DNA of 64,000 nt from Neodiprion pinetum (taxonomy: Eukaryota > Arthropoda > Insecta > Hymenoptera > Diprionidae), in the NCBI RefSeq assembly GCF_021155775.2, contig NC_060237.1, positions 2,978,501-3,042,500 on the forward strand. The letters run 5' to 3'. Of this stretch, positions 13,901-26,417 are shown piece after piece. Below the pieces are notes generated by a model. The model was not told where the DNA came from. It was given only the letters and a program-made list of their open reading frames with translations, and ran no database searches. Within the stretch, counting starts at the first letter, position 1, and every line of letters begins with the position of its first letter. A program made the position numbers and the translations under genes.

Positions 13901-16900
13901 GTAAAACGGAACTTCAACGTACGTTACACAGATGTCACATTTATAACGTCTTCAGCCTGCACTCTTCCGCTTTGTTCTGCTCTGTTCTACTGCACTGGAA
14001 CAGTAATTACGCATGTAAAATACACGTAAAATTACTGTACCGGTACAGCAGAACAGAGGCTAGCTGAGCGAAGCAATGCAAGCTGAAAACGCTAATAGTA
14101 ATGGCAAAATCAATATACTTACCATCGTCTGTTTTGTCCTTCTTTTTTTTGTCCTTTTTTGTCGTGTGTATTCTGTCATTATCCTCCACTATCTTCTCTT
14201 CTTCACTTTCCACATTAGCAAGTATCTCTGCGAAACAATTTGTTGCAGGAATATATTTGTTCTCTGGTTGAAATGCTTACATTACAATAATTGGAAGCGA
14301 TAAAAATCAAACAAGTTTTTCATCAATGCTCATGAATTGTAATTTAAAGAGTAAAATTGACTCTCATTTGGAGTACAAGTAAATTTATTCATGACGACAA
14401 CTCACCATGTTCAGAATCCGAACTCTGGATTAGGCGATCTTTGGCCAATTCGTTAGCCCTTGCCAAGGACACGTCTTCTGTATTAGTATTCAGAATGACA
14501 TTATTTTCATCAGACTCATTCTCGGAGAAGTTAATGACGTTTTCACCATTTTTAACTTTTTCCAAGTGATCCATCAGGGTTTCTTCCTTCTCCTGTATCT
14601 GGTTACATTTTGTTTTCTTCGCACGTCCCTTTGCCGATAATTTCGAGTTAGACGATTCGCTCGAGCTTGAGCTGTCGCTTTGATTGCATGCGCCTCTTTT
14701 ACGTTTCTTGATATTATCCACATCAATCAAGCTGTATGGGGCAAATTATGACAACTTTTTAAGTAATACAGTCAACTATGGAACTAAGTGGGTATAAAAG
14801 TGGCTTTGAAATATTAAAAGACAATTACAGGTTCTGTACAAGCTGTCAGGAACAACTGATTTGGCTAATATGTAGACATTGATTAGCATAGATCATTCTT
14901 TGTAAGCTTTGTTTACCTAAAAGATAATTGCTAGTTTGGTTAAGATAGAGTAGAAATTCAACCTCGATTTGCAAATCACTGTTAGTATAAATAATTATAC
15001 GAAATAATTGCATATTACTTAAGACTAATACCACTGTTATCACTACAGCAAACCAGCTGAAGCTATCTCTCAATGATTATTACGAGAATTGGCATTATCA
15101 GAGTATCATAGAGAACACCTAATCTTCCAAATTTCTATCTTTAGTCACCAGAAACTATAAGCGTAATTTTATCCTGAGGATCTGAAGTAAGAAGATAAAA
15201 TAATGATCGAGATATTCTGCTTACGTATATGTGAATACCTTTTGAATTCCTGCCATTCTTGATGTTCCTTAGATTTACCAAGCAATTGTGTGAATTGCTC
15301 CAAGACTTTATTTTTTAATCTTCGAATTACGACTTGGCATGACATTTGTAATTTTTTGTCCCTCAGATAATAATAATTTTTTTCAATGCAAAATTTTTGT
15401 TTCTTAATTTTTGTACAGGTTGAATTTGTGCGGTCATCTTTGTAAATGGAGTTTGAATAGATTTCATCCTGTTTTTCAGAAGACGGAGAATTTAAGTCAT
15501 CCAAAGATGGAGACATAACTAATGCAATGTTATCATCGGAGTTTGTGGAACTGGAGTCAGATGATAATAAGAGTCGACTTTTAGCAAGATTATTCAACAT
15601 GACAATATCAAGATCTTCATTCTCTAATTGAGGGCTATTCGACCTTCGATACTTGTTTTTGTTAATTGCAGTTACTCCATCATCTGTAGAATCTCGTTTT
15701 TCCGAGTAATTATTCCCATCTGAATTTAATCTCAAATCATGATCATCTGACTTTGAAGAAAGAGATGTACTGTCATCGAACTGTTCCGAGTCAGATTCCA
15801 GAATTTTTTTCTTAATCGCCTCTTCCGAATCGTGAACTGCTGCAGTCTGATCAAGTCCAGAAGGTATATCGTCCTTCAGGGATTCGATGTTTTCTTGTTC
15901 GACTTTATCAGAAACTTCATCAGACTCGTGTTCTACATTATTTGGTAATGGAATATTTGAGTCAACTCGATCAATCTCGTTATTCTCAAGTTGTTGTTGG
16001 ACTTTTTCCAATGTACCAGATTCAGAATCTAAGTGTCGCAAACCGTTGTTTTTTTCTTGATCAATTTCGTTCTGCCTCAATTCTCTCCCAGACAAATTTT
16101 CATTTATATTCGCATCAGCAATTTCATCAATTTCTGGTGTAACCGTTTCAATAGAAGGTAACTCTTTAGGAGAATGAGCTGCTTGAGATAATGCAACTTC
16201 GTTATCATTTTCAACTTCCATTATAGTTTTGTTTTCACTTTCTCGAAGGTCGCTCATCTTTGCTAAAGAATCTGATTTATTTGCAACATGATTTGTATCT
16301 TGAGTGAAGACAAGTTCAGTCTCGCAATCGGACATATCATGCATATCTGTATTAGTATTCCTCGATGAATCGTGAATTAATGTTTCTGGCTCATAATCGA
16401 ACAATTCTAGTGTAGTATCGCCGTCATCTGATTGTACGGCATCAGAACTATTCTCTTCCATTGTCGGTTCATTTTCTTTACAGTGATCTGGCGATGTCAT
16501 ATCATTAAAATTGTCTTCAACTGATGAGTCTAATTGTTTGGTGTTCTTATTACAAACTTCAACCAACGGCTGTTGTGAACCACCTTTTTGTACTGAATAG
16601 TTAATAAGTTTCTCTTTGTTACCTTGTTCTTGATTTTCTGACAAGACCGAGATATTGTTGAATGTGTCGACAGATTGCAAAGATTCTTGTTGAATGCTAG
16701 GTGAAATTGCCACATTGTGTATTCCACTTTCATCAGAATTCAATTCGGCTGATTCGGTTATTTGGTTTTCAGATGTATTTGGTGATCGAGATTCTATCAA
16801 GCTTTCCATAAATATGGATTTTTTAGGTTTTTTGGCTGAAGCTCTATTTTCATCTTCTGAAAATATTTCGTTGCTGTCACATTCTGATATTACATCACAG

Positions 16901-19900
16901 TCTAGAGAATTTGGAAGTGTGTCGTTATTAACATTTCCATTCAAATTCTCCGCAACTTTAGCATTCACAGGATTTTGCATGTCTTGTTCACTATTTGTCA
17001 AACTCTCGCAATCAGATTGTTTGTCAGAAACCGTAGATTTTCCTTTAACATTAGAAGACGATATATCACCCTTGGTGATATTTTTATGATTATCAGCAAG
17101 TTGTTGAGGCAACTCCGATAAAGTATGAACAGACTTATTGAAGGTACTCAAATTTTCAACATCCAACTCATCTGAGCTCTGGCTCGTATCATCCACTGCC
17201 CCACCCGATTCAGAACATTCAATAATTTTGGAATTTCTACTAGCTTTTAAAACATTTATTTGTTTCGATGGCGAATCCTCTTCACTGCCTGTGGCAGCAT
17301 TGGAATGATCCATATTCAATAGAATACTGCTCACGTTACAAGTATTACACCATGTACTATAAAATTCCATGAATTCTTCTACCCTACGACTCAATTCTCT
17401 CTGACAGCGGCTTACCGTTAATGCACATTTTAGTACAGTCTTTGAAACAGCTGACACTACTGTGAAATTGTTATTCAATTGCGTCTCAGAAATTTTACGA
17501 GCACCTACATGTAACGCTGCACCAAGTTTGTCCATTTCATCTATGAAGCTGTTTATGTGAGCTCTGATTACTCGTGCCTGACTCTTATTCACATATTCCT
17601 TGGTATTGGCAACTTTTGCATAGGTATGTTTCATGGATGCTTTTTTCATTCCCAAAAGTCGATTCTCATGACCTAATAAAAACGAGGTTTTTGATTTTTT
17701 TAATGCAGACGTATTTGTATTAGATTCTTGTTCTGATTTGTTATCCAAAAGTCGATCTGCCTCACTTTTTCTACATACCGATGTAGAAACTTTGCTGGTA
17801 ATCTCAGCATTTTCGGAATCTCCTGTATAGTCGTTTTCAGAACCGAAGTACTGTTTACTTGGCCTATTACATTCACTGAAACTGTTCATATTTCTAGCAG
17901 TTTCACAAATTTTCGTATTACTCCACTTAATTTTCTTTTCACTAATACTTGAGCATGAATCCTCAGAAGGGAACCTATCATGCTTACTATTTGAACCTTT
18001 TGGCTTGATAGATGCTAATTCAGTCGGTTTTATCACAGCTTCAAATTTATCGTAGAGTCGTTTTGAACTTAATATAGAATTTGGATTTACAATATTATTT
18101 GACTTTTTCTCACGAATATTCAAATCCTGGTTTCTTGAATTTTCATCCAAAACTTTTGAATTGTTTTGTCTCCAAGACTTGACAAATTCATTAGCCGACT
18201 CATGACCACTGGACTCTGAATAAAGTGATGGATTCCTCGAATTTCGTTCAGGTTTCGTAATTCTAGGCTGTTTCTGGGCCAGTTGACCCTTTTCTTTATT
18301 GCGATGGGAATAGCTGGACGTCGTGTTATTATGCTTAGTTTGATGTTGAGATTTTACTCTCGACAATTTATTTTTAAACCTAGAGTTGACATGAGTTTTC
18401 TGTCGTTTTTCTTCTTCCTCAAAATCAGTAGTTTCTTCATCACTGGAGAGTGATTTCATATGTTCTCTGTGTGTTTTAGTATATTTTTTATCTAACATAG
18501 CCTTTGTGTTATCGCCAGGCTTACGATATCTATTTTGTACATTTGAATTTTCATTGTTGGAGGAATCATCTGAACTGTTACAGATTCTTGCAAGGTTCTT
18601 CACCAGTTCATTCGTCTTAATAAAGCTACGTCTGTATCTCATATTACGATGTTTGGTCAATTTAGAGTTCTGAAAATCATTATTTAAATCCTCAGATAGG
18701 CTGTGGTCGGCATCTGATTTGGAGACCTCACCTCTAGTTGGCTTTTTATTGTGCTTCCTCCGTTTTCTGAAACACAGAAGTTCCAATCCTGTGTTACATT
18801 TGCATCTTTTCTCAGCTCCATTAGGAGACTAAATTTTTCAAATTTATGAAAACTTTCACTTTCCTCAAAAATTCTTCCCACTTTCTTGCTTTTGTATTAT
18901 TATCTATCAGCTGGCTTTGAGGATTGCAGATTTTTGTAAACTGTTTTCACTGATGAGGATTTGCTCAGAACACTGCCAAAATTATCCAACAACATAAGGA
19001 GAGTAATTCAGAAGTTCAAAGGACCAAAGCAAGAAAACGAGAATCATGCACCAGTGCAACTAATTTTATGCCAGGGAAGGTTGTTTGCTATACAGGGTAT
19101 TGATAAAAATGATTCGCATGCAATACGAAGACACAAACTAATTTCTAAAACAAGCATCTACTACCATTAGTAATATTAAGTAAAACTAATTTTTTTAAAT
19201 TATTCGAACACTGCGGTTAACAAAGCAATATGGGTTGCATTGCAAAAGATCTAACGCGAACTAATCTTCAAATACTAGTTTCAAGAGGTTTTTCAATTAC
19301 TAATAAAAATCATCGATGCTATCATCTGCGATGAATGGCACCCAAAATTTACCTTTAACAAGTGAAATACAAGAAGGTAACATTCTTACAAGTTTGTCTT
19401 AAACCATTATGAATCCGTCATAGTCAAAGTCAGCGAATGGTGTGGTTTTTAAGCACCGATTGAAGTGTAGCACAAGGTCAAGGACGAGCAAATGTGTTTG
19501 ATGTAATATTGGTATCCATTCTTATGTAAGGTTTGATGAACCAACCGAAACTGAATTGCTTAATGCATCTTCGAATGTAAAAACGGAATTATACCAGCCA
19601 CATGCTTTCAACTAGTACACGCTGATCGTGAAGTGAATCACAGAATGCAGTAAAACTTACTATACTTTGCCCTTTGATGAGTAAAAATAATGCTTTCAGG
19701 CATTAAAATATAATACACATCAAGATTCATGGCGGTGAATCACCGTCAAGTACATATAATTACAAAAAACTCACCTAGAATTTTCTCGGACAATGACCTC
19801 GCAGACAGCTCTCACTTCCCAAAGAGGCTTACAGTTACAGCGAAGACATTTCCAGTTATCTGCTTGAACTTCGGGCGAATTTTTTCCAACGTATCGTTCT

Positions 19901-21309
19901 ATACAGTCCTAAAATCAGGTGACGCAAAGTGGTGAAATCAATTTCAAACTATGCTTCTATTAAAAATACTTAGTAAAATAATTGAAGTTTGCAATCAGCA
20001 GTTGAATGTTCTGATTCCTGTGATCCTACAATTAAATGGCAGTATGAAATAATGAGGTGAGTTGACTTACGTTGCATTCAATATATTTGCCAACAATGAG
20101 TCATTTTGACGTGCAGTCATCAAGCAGAGCATCGACGACATATTGCAGAAATAGAAAAATTCGTTTCCAAAATTAAATTGACAAAACTAAAAATGCACAG
20201 CATGTTATTTCAGAAAACGTGTTCTAGACTTACTGCATAAAATTGTACCGCCATTTAACTGCTGCAATGCTTTGTTACAAATAAGGATAATAGTACGTAC
20301 ATGACAAAAGCCATAGGGACATGGCTTGTTCCCACAAATATATAGCGCACCACCATTTCCGCACATGCGACAGTACTTGTCGTCACCATCTTCGTCCATA
20401 CTAAAATCACCGTCGCCATAGAAGTTGCTGCATGTCTGTAACAAATTTAATAGCAAGAGTTGTGAATCACAGATACAAGATTTCAGAAAACTTGTCAACA
20501 AATCATCTATTGTGCATATGATTCTTGATTATTTCAAAAATTATCTTAGTTTCAAATGTATGTCTATTTCTTTTTCTCAGCCTTAAGTATCACCTTCTAA
20601 ATTAAAAATCTTGGCTCAAGGCAAGTTTAGTAAGTATTAACTGGTAAATTTCCAAACATTAACACTTTCCTCACAATCTTCTGTAATTAATGACTTATAT
20701 GTACTTACAGGCAAATTTCAACATACCTTGCACTGTAACGTCGTCATCAGCGGGTGGATAAACAGGCCACCTGGCTTGTCGAATTTCCCACTGAGATCTG
20801 TTCCACATGTTGCACAAATAAGCTGCTTACGTTCAATCGATTTAGAATCTGAAATTATCGAACATGAGCATCGGAATCGTAAATTGACAAGCACAACAAT
20901 TTCTATTAGACCTATTGTTGGCCAATTAAGTTAATTTTGCAATAAGGATTGATTTATGGACATCAGGTAAGAAGGTGACAATAAATTGAATCTGATTATC
21001 ATGACAATTGTATTGAAAAAAGTCTCGTAAATACTTGCTAAACGTGATATATATTCATAATAATTGTTTAGAATTTTTGAATGGAATCATGACAAGGCAA
21101 GCGGCAATATGACAATAAAGACGGACAATAATTTTCTTTGGACCCTCAAGTGCAATAATATCTATAAACCGACATGTACGATGTCTAAACCTTCGCGATG
21201 CATCCCCCAATATTAACGACCGTCCGTTCGAACGTTGAGAATAAGGTCACGTACCTTTGTAATTCTCGGCACGGTAGTCCGACTCCAGCTTCGTCACGTC
21301 GATAGGCAT
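4999..21309 (-). CDS. ATRX: transcriptional regulator ATRX (SNF2 remodeller with ADD domain)
   Basis: ATP-dependent chromatin remodeller that in animals helps deposit histone H3.3 in heterochromatin. The 23 exons, 5' to 3' (high to low), are 21309-21255, 20848-20727, 20435-20301, 19908-19775, 18766-15239, 14731-14406, 14227-14123, 13731-13595, 12658-12549, 12220-11966, 11779-11575, 10922-10507, 10443-10142, 9995-9701, 9593-9310, 9064-8905, 8227-7880, 7074-6774, 6361-6140, 5941-5831, 5761-5699, 5626-5444 and 5103-4999. They total 7902 nt, or 2633 residues (human 2492). An ADD zinc module spans residues about 30-140 (CATCG, CRMCGNGG, FCH-DC, WKCLRC). A single 3.5-kb exon encodes a Ser/Asp-rich disordered region, followed by acidic SDSDSD runs. 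The SNF2 motor follows: LKPHQ, Walker A GLGKT (1782-1786), DEGH (1904-1907), LTGTPLQNN, then a helicase-C domain (VFSQSL, STRAGGLGINL, IFDASWNP). The tail is glutamine-rich. The signature residues I checked look intact. Exons 4-5 join across a 1-kb intron on phase alone. Confidence 0.95.
8309..8418. repeat. short inverted-repeat element in an ATRX intron
   Basis: ATTTTGACCCC at the left end faces GGGGTCAAAAT at the right end, and the similarity continues imperfectly for about 20 bp inward. The element is about 110 bp and lies in the intron between the exons at 9064-8905 and 8227-7880, immediately beside a second inverted-repeat element. No coding capacity. Confidence 0.55.
8442..8605. mobile_element. 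MITE with about 60-bp TIRs and 5-bp target duplication
   Basis: The left arm starts GGTTGATTCTGAAAC and the right arm ends GTTTCAGAATCAATCC. With gaps, the arms stay complementary for about 60 bp (GAAGTAG, TCTAGGGTG and GCAG are shared). The sequence ACATA flanks both ends (8437-8441 and 8606-8610), a good candidate target-site duplication. It lies in an ATRX intron and has no ORF, so it is a non-autonomous DNA transposon that would fold into a long hairpin if transcribed. Confidence 0.75.
12370..12517. mobile_element. MITE-like TIR element in an ATRX intron
   Basis: The left end ATATACAGGGTCACTTATTC resembles the reverse complement of the right end (TTGAATGACCTTGTATAT). GTTGAATAC near the left and GTATTCAGC near the right extend the similarity. 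The outer flanks GATATAC and GTATATC are mutually complementary. A CT-rich stretch (TCTATCTCTCTCTCTC) lies inside. The element occupies about half of the intron 12548-12221. Confidence 0.6.
13946..14091. mobile_element. hairpin MITE in an ATRX intron
   Basis: Two arms of about 60 nt are imperfect reverse complements. ACGTCTTCAGCCTGCA at the left end matches TGCAAGCTGAAAACGCT at the right. Nearer the loop CTGTTCTACTGCACTGGAACAGTAATT faces AATTACTGTACCGGTACAGCAGAACAG in mirrored order. The loop is about 20 nt. It lies wholly within the intron between 14123 and 13731, and TA flanks both sides. Confidence 0.65.
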
Positions 21310-23866
21310 TTGAACGGTAAGATAAAAAAAATCGATAGAAATCTGTAGAAAGTTAGTTGTTCGAAATCAATTGGTAATGAGAGAAGAATCGGCCAGCGAG
21401 TGAAAGTACTCGCGTCAAGCTTGTAAAGTCACGGATTTGACGTTTCAATACGTTTAAACATTTAACCGAATGCAAAATTCAGATATTTAGTAACGTTTCA
21501 CCGGGTCCGACGCGTAAAATTACAGTACAGCCATATTATCTGGGTTTTCCGTTTTCAGAAATTTGACCCATGCTCTTAAGGCTGAAGAGATAATTCGCGC
21601 GCGGTTCTTCTGCGCTTGTAAGTTGTCTGTGGTTCTACGTAGTACGCCGTTCTTGTCCCACGACTCCCAGCGCAAGCTGCACAAGTCACAGCTATGCGCA
21701 GAGTATACATAGGCTGGCCACAGACATGGTTCAAGAACCAATCGTGTGCCCCGACCGTATGACGGCCATCTTGGACTTTTAACCAATCGTATTCGAGATC
21801 CTTTCCCTGCCGGCAAAATTTCGTGACCAGTAGTCAACGGGTAAATGGATGTGGTTCCGATGAGCAGTGTTAACGATCCAGTAGCTTTTTTTTTTAATGG
21901 GAATCTGTTATCATGCAATCCCGTAAGACACACGAAATCCCACTAGGGTAACCGTCTTTAACAGTCTTCAGTTAATTGCAGTATTTGCAATCAACGGGTC
22001 GGCGCAGAACAGGACGAAAATGTATGCGATCAAGGAGCACGCCTTATTTTCTTACAACATTTCCCAGTACTACTTCGTTTCCATTATTCCAACTTGAAAT
22101 TCACCATTCCTAAGAGCGCGTACACCAAGAAGTCAAAGGGCGGTAGCAGAAGCTGGCGCGTTTACGCAAGGGTGCAGAATAGAGTTGGATTCGGATTAGA
22201 ATTAGACTTGCGTTTGCGAACCGAATGTTCGTACAACTGCTCTCAATTTGAATGAAGAGGTGTAAATTACAATATATTATTTAAATAAAATTTGTGAAAA
22301 GTATTTTCTATTGCATCAAAATCTAGCCCGTCTTCGAGTCGACTGTAACCGGATGTAAATGCGCTCGTCGACACGCTAATATACCCCTATAACATGCTTT
22401 CCTAAATTCCAATGTCACAGGAAGAGCAAAGTGGACTGTAAACACAATAATAGTGTCAAAGATAACATTACCACGTGGCAAAGAATATTAATGTGTTTAC
22501 CATACGCTATTATTGCACCTTTATTTTTGAACATACACGCGTACCGATAAAAATGTCATACAATACATACTCTTAAAGTTAACAATAATGTTTTCATACA
22601 ATATGAATAGTAAATCGACGTTACATTTTCGTAACGGTTCGATAAAATCTGGATAAAATCAGTACTTTTGTCACGATAACAAGTTACAAATTTTTAAATA
22701 CAGGTTACAAGAATTTTTAAATACGACAAATTGCTGATATTTAATCACTTTTGAAAGTTAAGCTGTACTCTCTTGAAAATATTCTGTTAAAAGTAGACAA
22801 AAGCATATAAACGCATACAAATGTATAGCGTTTCGATCTGCTTCAGATTATGTCCACATAGTTTTGTAAATTTTTTCTATACGCTTCCACCTGACACTGC
22901 TGTAATTTTTTTTAATAGGATCGAAGATACAGTTGATTTTAAAGAAACGCTACTCGCAAAAGTATTAGCTGCATAAATATGCTTATTAGGTACTTGATGT
23001 ACAACTCTTATCTTGTCTTATATTTAACCATTCATCCATGTAAAAGAAATCCACTATACTACATGATAGTGTTGAGTTACAAGCCTACAGTATATTTAAT
23101 ATTAATTGATGCAGGTTTGCGCCAATGATGTCACCTTGAGAACGTGTCGCAGGAACCATCTTGACCATTATTCCTAATTACGAAAAGTTATGAGATTAAG
23201 AGGTCAGCCTCAACAATGTCAATGTTGATAGTCACATTCAATTGTTGCCTGCGGGAGTTTGTGCCGGTTTCAATTAAGAATACAGTTACCACACCCGAAA
23301 GTGAAGTTAGGATGGCACCATAACTTTGCAAAAAAAAGAAAGCAAATCGAATGGGATACGTACTGAAAAAAAAAAACTATAAAAATTCCTTATTCTACAA
23401 GACCCTAAGACCCTCAACCTGTTGTCAATAGTCAAAGATCTTTACACACCACAGTATAATACTTTGAACATTAACCAGCTTTTAGAGTATACTACAATAA
23501 TTCATTTACATGCATACCTGTAGATCGTATTTGTTATTATCATTTATAGAATCTCCAATAGAGCATCAGTTCATTTATTTAGTGCCAACACATATGTCTA
23601 TGTATCTGTCCTGACCATTCAAAAATTAGACAAAATAGTCAATCATATGATCCTAATGTAACGTTTCATAGCCAAATTTGTTCAATCCTTTATACTATTT
23701 TGCCTTTGTGGGATATGTCCAATTGAAATTAGATGTATTTGGAGGAAAATTAGATTTATTTGCTATGCGTTGGATCCGTTGGTGTATTTAGGAGACTTTG
23801 AATTAATAGTAAGGTGTCAAATAATTAAGTCTATCCATCGTATTGTATTCTCTAATTTCTAAAGAA
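21310..23866. other. intergenic region upstream of ATRX
   Basis: This contains the ATRX promoter and 5' UTR and the 3' UTR of the zinc-finger gene. On the minus strand AATAAA at 23760-23755 lies about 110 nt past that gene's stop. The long open frame at 21520-21933 overlaps a dispersed repeat and resembles no protein. Otherwise it is AT-rich and unremarkable. Confidence 0.5.
21819..21970. repeat. dispersed TIR element, diverged copy 2
   Basis: This matches the element at 1092-1220 in order: GTGACCAGTA, CGGGTAAATGGA, GTGTTAACGATCCAGTAGC and the terminal TAACAGTCTTCA. The left terminal repeat is not found, so this copy looks truncated or rearranged. It carries an extra segment of about 40 bp and a T-run. 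Confidence 0.55.
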
Positions 23867-26417
23867 TCAGCCGTGAGATTCTTTTTTAACAGTCTGTACT
23901 GGCGATTGATCCTCATCGCTTTCAGGATAGTCACTCGAATTAATCCTAATGTTGGCCTTAATGTCAGTCTTAAAGTTTAATTGTTGGAGAGTAACTTCAT
24001 CATGGAACATTTGATTGGTGAATTGAAAGTTACTTCCACTTCCAGTCTTAGTGTTTGGATTGAAATTGCTGCCGTGAATCTCATTGAAATGTTTGTAGAG
24101 GGCCAAGGTTGTATTGAATTCCAATTCACACCCGAGAACCTTGCACCTGCCGAGCCAACACGAAATCAATGGGGGGATTCTAATCGAAATACTGTAAAAG
24201 TCTCGTGTAAAGTGCATCATTTAAGAACCTTACCGAAATATTTCAAGGCTCTTGGAAGTCGGAACCACGGGGGGCTTAGCATTAGCGTGATTATCCTGGT
24301 AATGTTTCCATAGAGCAGTGACATTGGTCACTTCAGCACCACATCCAGGCATTTTGCACCTAAAGTATCGTAATACAATCAATACGTATATAATTATTTT
24401 TAGCATTCAAAACTGAAGTATAGAACATGCAGGTGATTGTATAACATACAACAAGCATTGACAAGACAATTGCCTACAGAGACCTTGCATGAAACTAGCG
24501 TCAGCATCTATAATAGGCATACCTTGATCAACTGAAAGTTGATGAACCCTGTGATAGGATGGGTGTATCTTTCTTATCGAACGGTCAGAGCAGGTAAAGT
24601 TCATTAGCCAATCATGGATAAATGCTTTCCTATCAGTTGAGGTACTATTTACTGCAAGGCATTGCCATTTGTCTACGTGCATGGTCTCTATAGATACATT
24701 AGTAATGCTCATTGCCAGAAACTTACAAGAAGAAGCTAACGGTGGAGGCTCTTCCAGACCGGGGTTTTAGTGGCTTGGTAGGTTTCACGTTGGTGGTACT
24801 AATGGCTAACTTGTGACTGTCTTGATGGTGTCGATAATGTGAAATATATTTGTACATCTTTCCGCAACCAGATATCTCACATTTATAAGATTCCTGTTTA
24901 TTTCGTGACATTCTTTGCTTCTTTGGCATATACTCTTCGTCCTCTGAACAATTACTATTTGTTTCGGTAATACTTTCTTCTATTGTTTGTGAGTCGCACT
25001 CAAACCCACTTCGAAAAACTTTCTCCAAATTACCCAAGTCTATTCTGTGGCATTGAGAATATGGCTGCACCGAAGATATATCACTCTTTGAGTTTTTTGT
25101 GATTGTTACTTCTTTGCTGACGAATACAACATTTTTATCCAAAGAATTTCCCGCATCTGACACATCGTCTGCATTTGAGGTGAGGGTATCGTATTTGGTC
25201 AAGAAATTTTCCTTAGCTATAGAGAGTTCTTCGGTCTTGAAAAACTTGGAATCATCCTGGAAACTTGATTCAGTTCTACACGAAAATTCCCCTAATTTTA
25301 ATGGAAAATCTAATTTTTTGACAGGAGACTTGTATTCGTTTAAACTTGAAGTATATTTGAGATTTTCATCGCACTCCAACGACCCACTCTCTTCACGATT
25401 TTCTGCAGCATTTGTTGATACACTAATATTTTCCAGAGTGAATTCAAAGGTTGGTTGACCATCAACATTTTGTAGGTCACCCTTCACACTTTTGTTGCAA
25501 GCCTCTTCTTCATTCTTGGAAACTTCATCATCTACCATACCTTCCGGTCCCTCGAGACATATAATTTCGGGTTCGATTGGTAATGTTGGCAGTTGCCTAT
25601 GACAGGAATCAATATGCTCTTCCAAATTGTTGCTGGTCGCATGAAGGGAATTGCAGCTGGTATAAGGGCAAGCAAAGACATGTGTTTCATTGTTGTGCCA
25701 TTCCTGGTAATGACGCCACATACTTCCAGGATCGGATAATTCCTCTCCACATCCTGGTTCGCGACAACTAAATGAGCAGATTAAAAACAGTTATCAGCCT
25801 CTTTTAACAACCATCCAACAAGTGATTTCACTCTTGAATGAAACTTCACTTAAAAAAATAAATAAATAAATAAATGATAACCGTACGATGCATGATTAGT
25901 TTACACAAATTTCTATTACCATCCCATGAAATTGTGACAATTGAGAGTGAGCAGATGCTAGATCAAGGTGTTACACTCACATGAATTTTATCTTCAAAGC
26001 TTCTAAAGCCTCGTGAGTTCGATATTCATCCCGATTGGTAAATACTTTTCCGCAACCATTTTGCTTGCACGTGTAAACATCCTGTAAATATTGATTTCAA
26101 CGAGATAGGTCAAAATTTAAACACAATTTATTTATCACATTAATCTTAAAAAGAAAGCTATTAATGAATTCCTGTAGAAGAGAAGATGATGCTACAACGA
26201 GCATGCTACCCGTTTCAAAAGGGAGGTGAAAGCATTGTATTTTTCTATTCAAATATCAGCAGCCAAGCAAATTGTTTTTATTTAGAGGTCAATGAACCCT
26301 GGTGTGAACTTTGCATACCTTTTTCGGTGCTATATTTTCTATTGTTTGATTTCTTGAGACAAACCGGATAACACTGACTTCTGTTGGTCTGTCACAGGTC
26401 TCCGTACCTTGCCCCAT
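23867..26417 (-). CDS. C2H2 zinc-finger protein (unassigned)
   Basis: Five exons join in frame to 548 residues: 26417-26319, 26081-25981, 25767-24727, 24359-24234 and 24146-23867. All have AG/GT borders and compatible phases, and the start ATG is the first in the exon (MGQGTETCDRPTEV). Residues about 38-122 hold three consecutive TFIIIA-like fingers (CKQNGCGKVF, CREPGCGEEL, CPYTSCNSL). A long acidic, serine-rich linker follows. Three more fingers come near the C-terminus: CEISGCGKMY with HHQDSH, CKMPGCGAEV with HYQDNH, and CKVLGCELEF with HFNEIH. The C-x4-C spacing and small side chain after the second Cys are like fingers that bind DNA. A nuclear transcription-factor role is inference; I do not recognise the orthologue. 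The acidic linker could instead support protein contacts. Confidence 0.85.

Noticed and set aside
20080..20179. A possible ADD exon reading FCQFNFGNEFFYFCNMSS between ATRX exons 3 and 4
   Set aside because: It has a phase-compatible acceptor but lacks the Trp and spacing of the ADD. The segment 19908-19775 (DCIERYVGKN... WKCLRC) matches the family far better and joins both neighbours in phase.
21520..21933. 137-codon minus-strand frame upstream of ATRX
   Set aside because: It runs through a dispersed repeat and has no protein-like pattern.
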